Shown here: positions 6,065 to 6,904 of the stretch, piece after piece
How the letters are laid out: each line of letters begins with the position of its first letter
Numbering within the stretch: position 1 is the stretch's first letter
Assembly: GCA_029259875.1 (NCBI GenBank)
Contig: JAJDEK010000261.1
Span: 1 to 6,904 of the forward strand
Length of the DNA: 6,904 bases
Direction: 5' to 3'
From: Planctomycetaceae bacterium
GTDB lineage: Bacteria; Planctomycetota; Planctomycetia; Planctomycetales; Planctomycetaceae
Made by a program: the position numbers and the translations under genes
Notes under the pieces: generated by a model
What the model saw: only the letters and a program-made list of their open reading frames with translations
The model's database searches: none
What the model was told of the DNA's origin: nothing

Positions 6065-6466
6065 TCAGGTTGACCGATCTTCTTTTTCATTCAACCGATC
6101 CACCACAATTTCTAACATCAACGGATGCAAGCCCAAATGGGAACACAGTCGGAATATGATACCAGGATACTTAGCAGTAAATTCTTCTCGATACTGCTCT
6201 AAATCACTCTGCACGTGCACGCCTGCAGACAAAAAATAAGGCAGCATCAGAACTTCATCTGCCCCGGCTGCCACACATTGCGCGGCTCCTTCAGGGATCG
6301 TTGGAGTTGTTAACTCAAGATAGGCAATCTCAATCACAGGAAATTGCTCCCGTTTTCGCAGCATCTCAGCCAGTTTTACGAGATCCTGGTTGGCCGCCTC
6401 GCGCCGACTGCCATGCGCAATCAGGAGAACTGCCTTCGTTCTTGCATCAGACATAGATTCAACCAT
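6065..6466 (-). CDS. Single-domain CbiX/SirB-type sirohydrochlorin chelatase
   Basis: The product has 133 aa. Family signatures are LLIAHGSRREAAN (14-26) with the metal-binding His18, a central EIAYLELTTPTIPEG (46-60), and LPYFLSAGVHVQSDL (75-89) with the second conserved His84; LGLHP (111-115) follows. Members insert a divalent metal into sirohydrochlorin: cobalt for cobalamin (CbiX) or iron for siroheme (SirB). The sequence alone does not decide the metal. The length matches the short single-domain form, which has one copy of a fold duplicated in longer CbiX proteins and is presumed to act as a dimer. No other tetrapyrrole gene is adjacent. ATG 6466 and ATG 6454 (Met5) are both possible; neither has a clear ribosome site. 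The gene is convergent with the DUF1573 gene, sharing a terminator, and divergent from the kinase gene. Confidence 0.9.
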   Translation of the reverse strand: MVESMSDARTKAVLLIAHGSRREAANQDLVKLAEMLRKREQFPVIEIAYLELTTPTIPEGAAQCVAAGADEVLMLPYFLSAGVHVQSDLEQYREEFTAKYPGIIFRLCSHLGLHPLMLEIVVDRLNEKEDRST

Positions 6467-6507
6467 AATAGATGTAGCAATAATATAATTACTGAATGAT
6501 CGATGAG

Positions 6508-6513
6508 ATTATA
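6508..6513 (-). promoter_or_regulatory. Possible -10 box of the chelatase gene
   Basis: The minus strand reads a perfect TATAAT here, about 41 nt before the ATG at 6466, giving a short leader. No good -35 hexamer is found 16-18 nt upstream, so the assignment rests on the -10 alone. Confidence 0.3.
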
Positions 6514-6617
6514 GACCTCCAACTGTTCTTGGACACTGTACAACATAAAATCGATAAATCCATGAACAACTCCATCATTCAACGGCCTTAAATTCATCTC
6601 AAAATCGAGTAGCAACC

Positions 6618-6904
6618 TTGAACAAGCACGAAAACGAAGCGACCCCAGAAAGGCTGGGCGAATATTTGATCGGGAAAAAAATTGGCGCCGGCGGAATGGG
6701 GTCAGTTTATCTTGCCACTAATATTCACACTGATCAACAAGTTGCCATCAAAGTTCTACCGGGTGCCCTCGCACGTGAACCCGGCTTCGTCGAGCGATTT
6801 CATCGCGAAATCGAAGCACTCAAAAAGATGCACAATCAGTATGTAATTGAATTTTATGACAGTGGTGTTGATAATGAGACCTACTACTATGTGATGGAAT
6901 ACGT
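6618..6904 (+). CDS. Hanks-type Ser/Thr protein kinase, N-terminal part (3' end outside window)
   Basis: The frame is open to the right edge (95 complete codons), so only the start of the N-lobe is present. The glycine-rich loop IGAGGMGSVYLA (22-33) is intact. VAIKVL (42-47) supplies the ATP-anchoring Lys45, and RFHREIEALKKM (60-71) supplies the helix C Glu (probably Glu64). YYYVMEYV at the edge is the start of the hinge region. This matches PknB-like kinases, which phosphorylate proteins on Ser/Thr and are abundant in planctomycetes. The catalytic loop and any membrane or sensor domain lie outside. There is no ATG between the in-frame stop at 6555-6557 and the kinase domain: TTG at 6618 is the only usual bacterial start codon well placed ahead of the domain, giving a 13-residue lead-in before GEYLIGKKIG. 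Its ribosome site is poor, so the exact start is uncertain. Confidence 0.88.
   Translation, partial: MNKHENEATPERLGEYLIGKKIGAGGMGSVYLATNIHTDQQVAIKVLPGALAREPGFVERFHREIEALKKMHNQYVIEFYDSGVDNETYYYVMEY

Noticed and set aside
6421..6615. Minus-strand open frame of 64 codons overlapping the start of the chelatase gene
   Set aside because: It runs in another frame over conserved chelatase codons and the intergenic gap, with no motif of its own.

Overview
The window reads as chromosomal DNA of a planctomycete, most likely of the family Planctomycetaceae. The evidence is family-level. There is a secreted protein of the planctomycete TPR/PQQ-propeller type, a secreted cupredoxin-like protein with the C-x-x-H-P-W-M signature common in this phylum, a secreted Cys/His-rich protein whose C-terminus resembles the planctomycete TIGR03000 domain, a DUF1573 protein, and a Hanks-type Ser/Thr kinase. 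The presence of lpxK (lipid A pathway) fits a diderm. Base composition looks slightly AT-rich. The genus cannot be fixed by eye.

Layout. Positions 1-4019 carry four minus-strand genes, read from right to left: the Cys/His/Lys-rich secreted protein (4019-3240), lpxK (about 2961-1903), the cupredoxin-like protein (1585-812) and the start of a TPR/PQQ-type secreted protein (712 to beyond the left edge). Gaps of roughly 100-320 bp separate them, and a clear intrinsic terminator lies at 751-780, so they look like separate transcription units rather than one tight operon. Next comes a gene-poor stretch of about 960 bp (4020-4978) between divergent genes. It holds the best promoter of the window (TTGATA-N18-TATAAT, 4718-4747), whose -35 box is covered by an 18-bp perfect palindrome, and a leader of about 225 nt. 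This leads into a DUF1573 protein on the plus strand (4979-5992). That gene ends at a strong bidirectional terminator (6019-6050), shared with a convergent single-domain CbiX/SirB-type chelatase (6466-6065, minus). Divergent from the chelatase, the N-terminal 95 codons of a Ser/Thr kinase (6618 to the right edge) open from a non-ATG start.

Function. Most products are exported or act on the envelope: four have signal peptides and LpxK builds lipid A. Three have a possible metal link (putative type 1 copper site, His/Cys-rich tail, tetrapyrrole chelatase), but no shared regulatory site or operon ties them together, so this is juxtaposition and not a demonstrated pathway. I see no CRISPR array, insertion sequence, tRNA, rRNA or phage gene. 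I do not find convincing evidence for a new multi-gene system. The items most worth following are the palindrome-controlled promoter with its structured leader, and the two secreted putative metal-binding proteins of unknown role.
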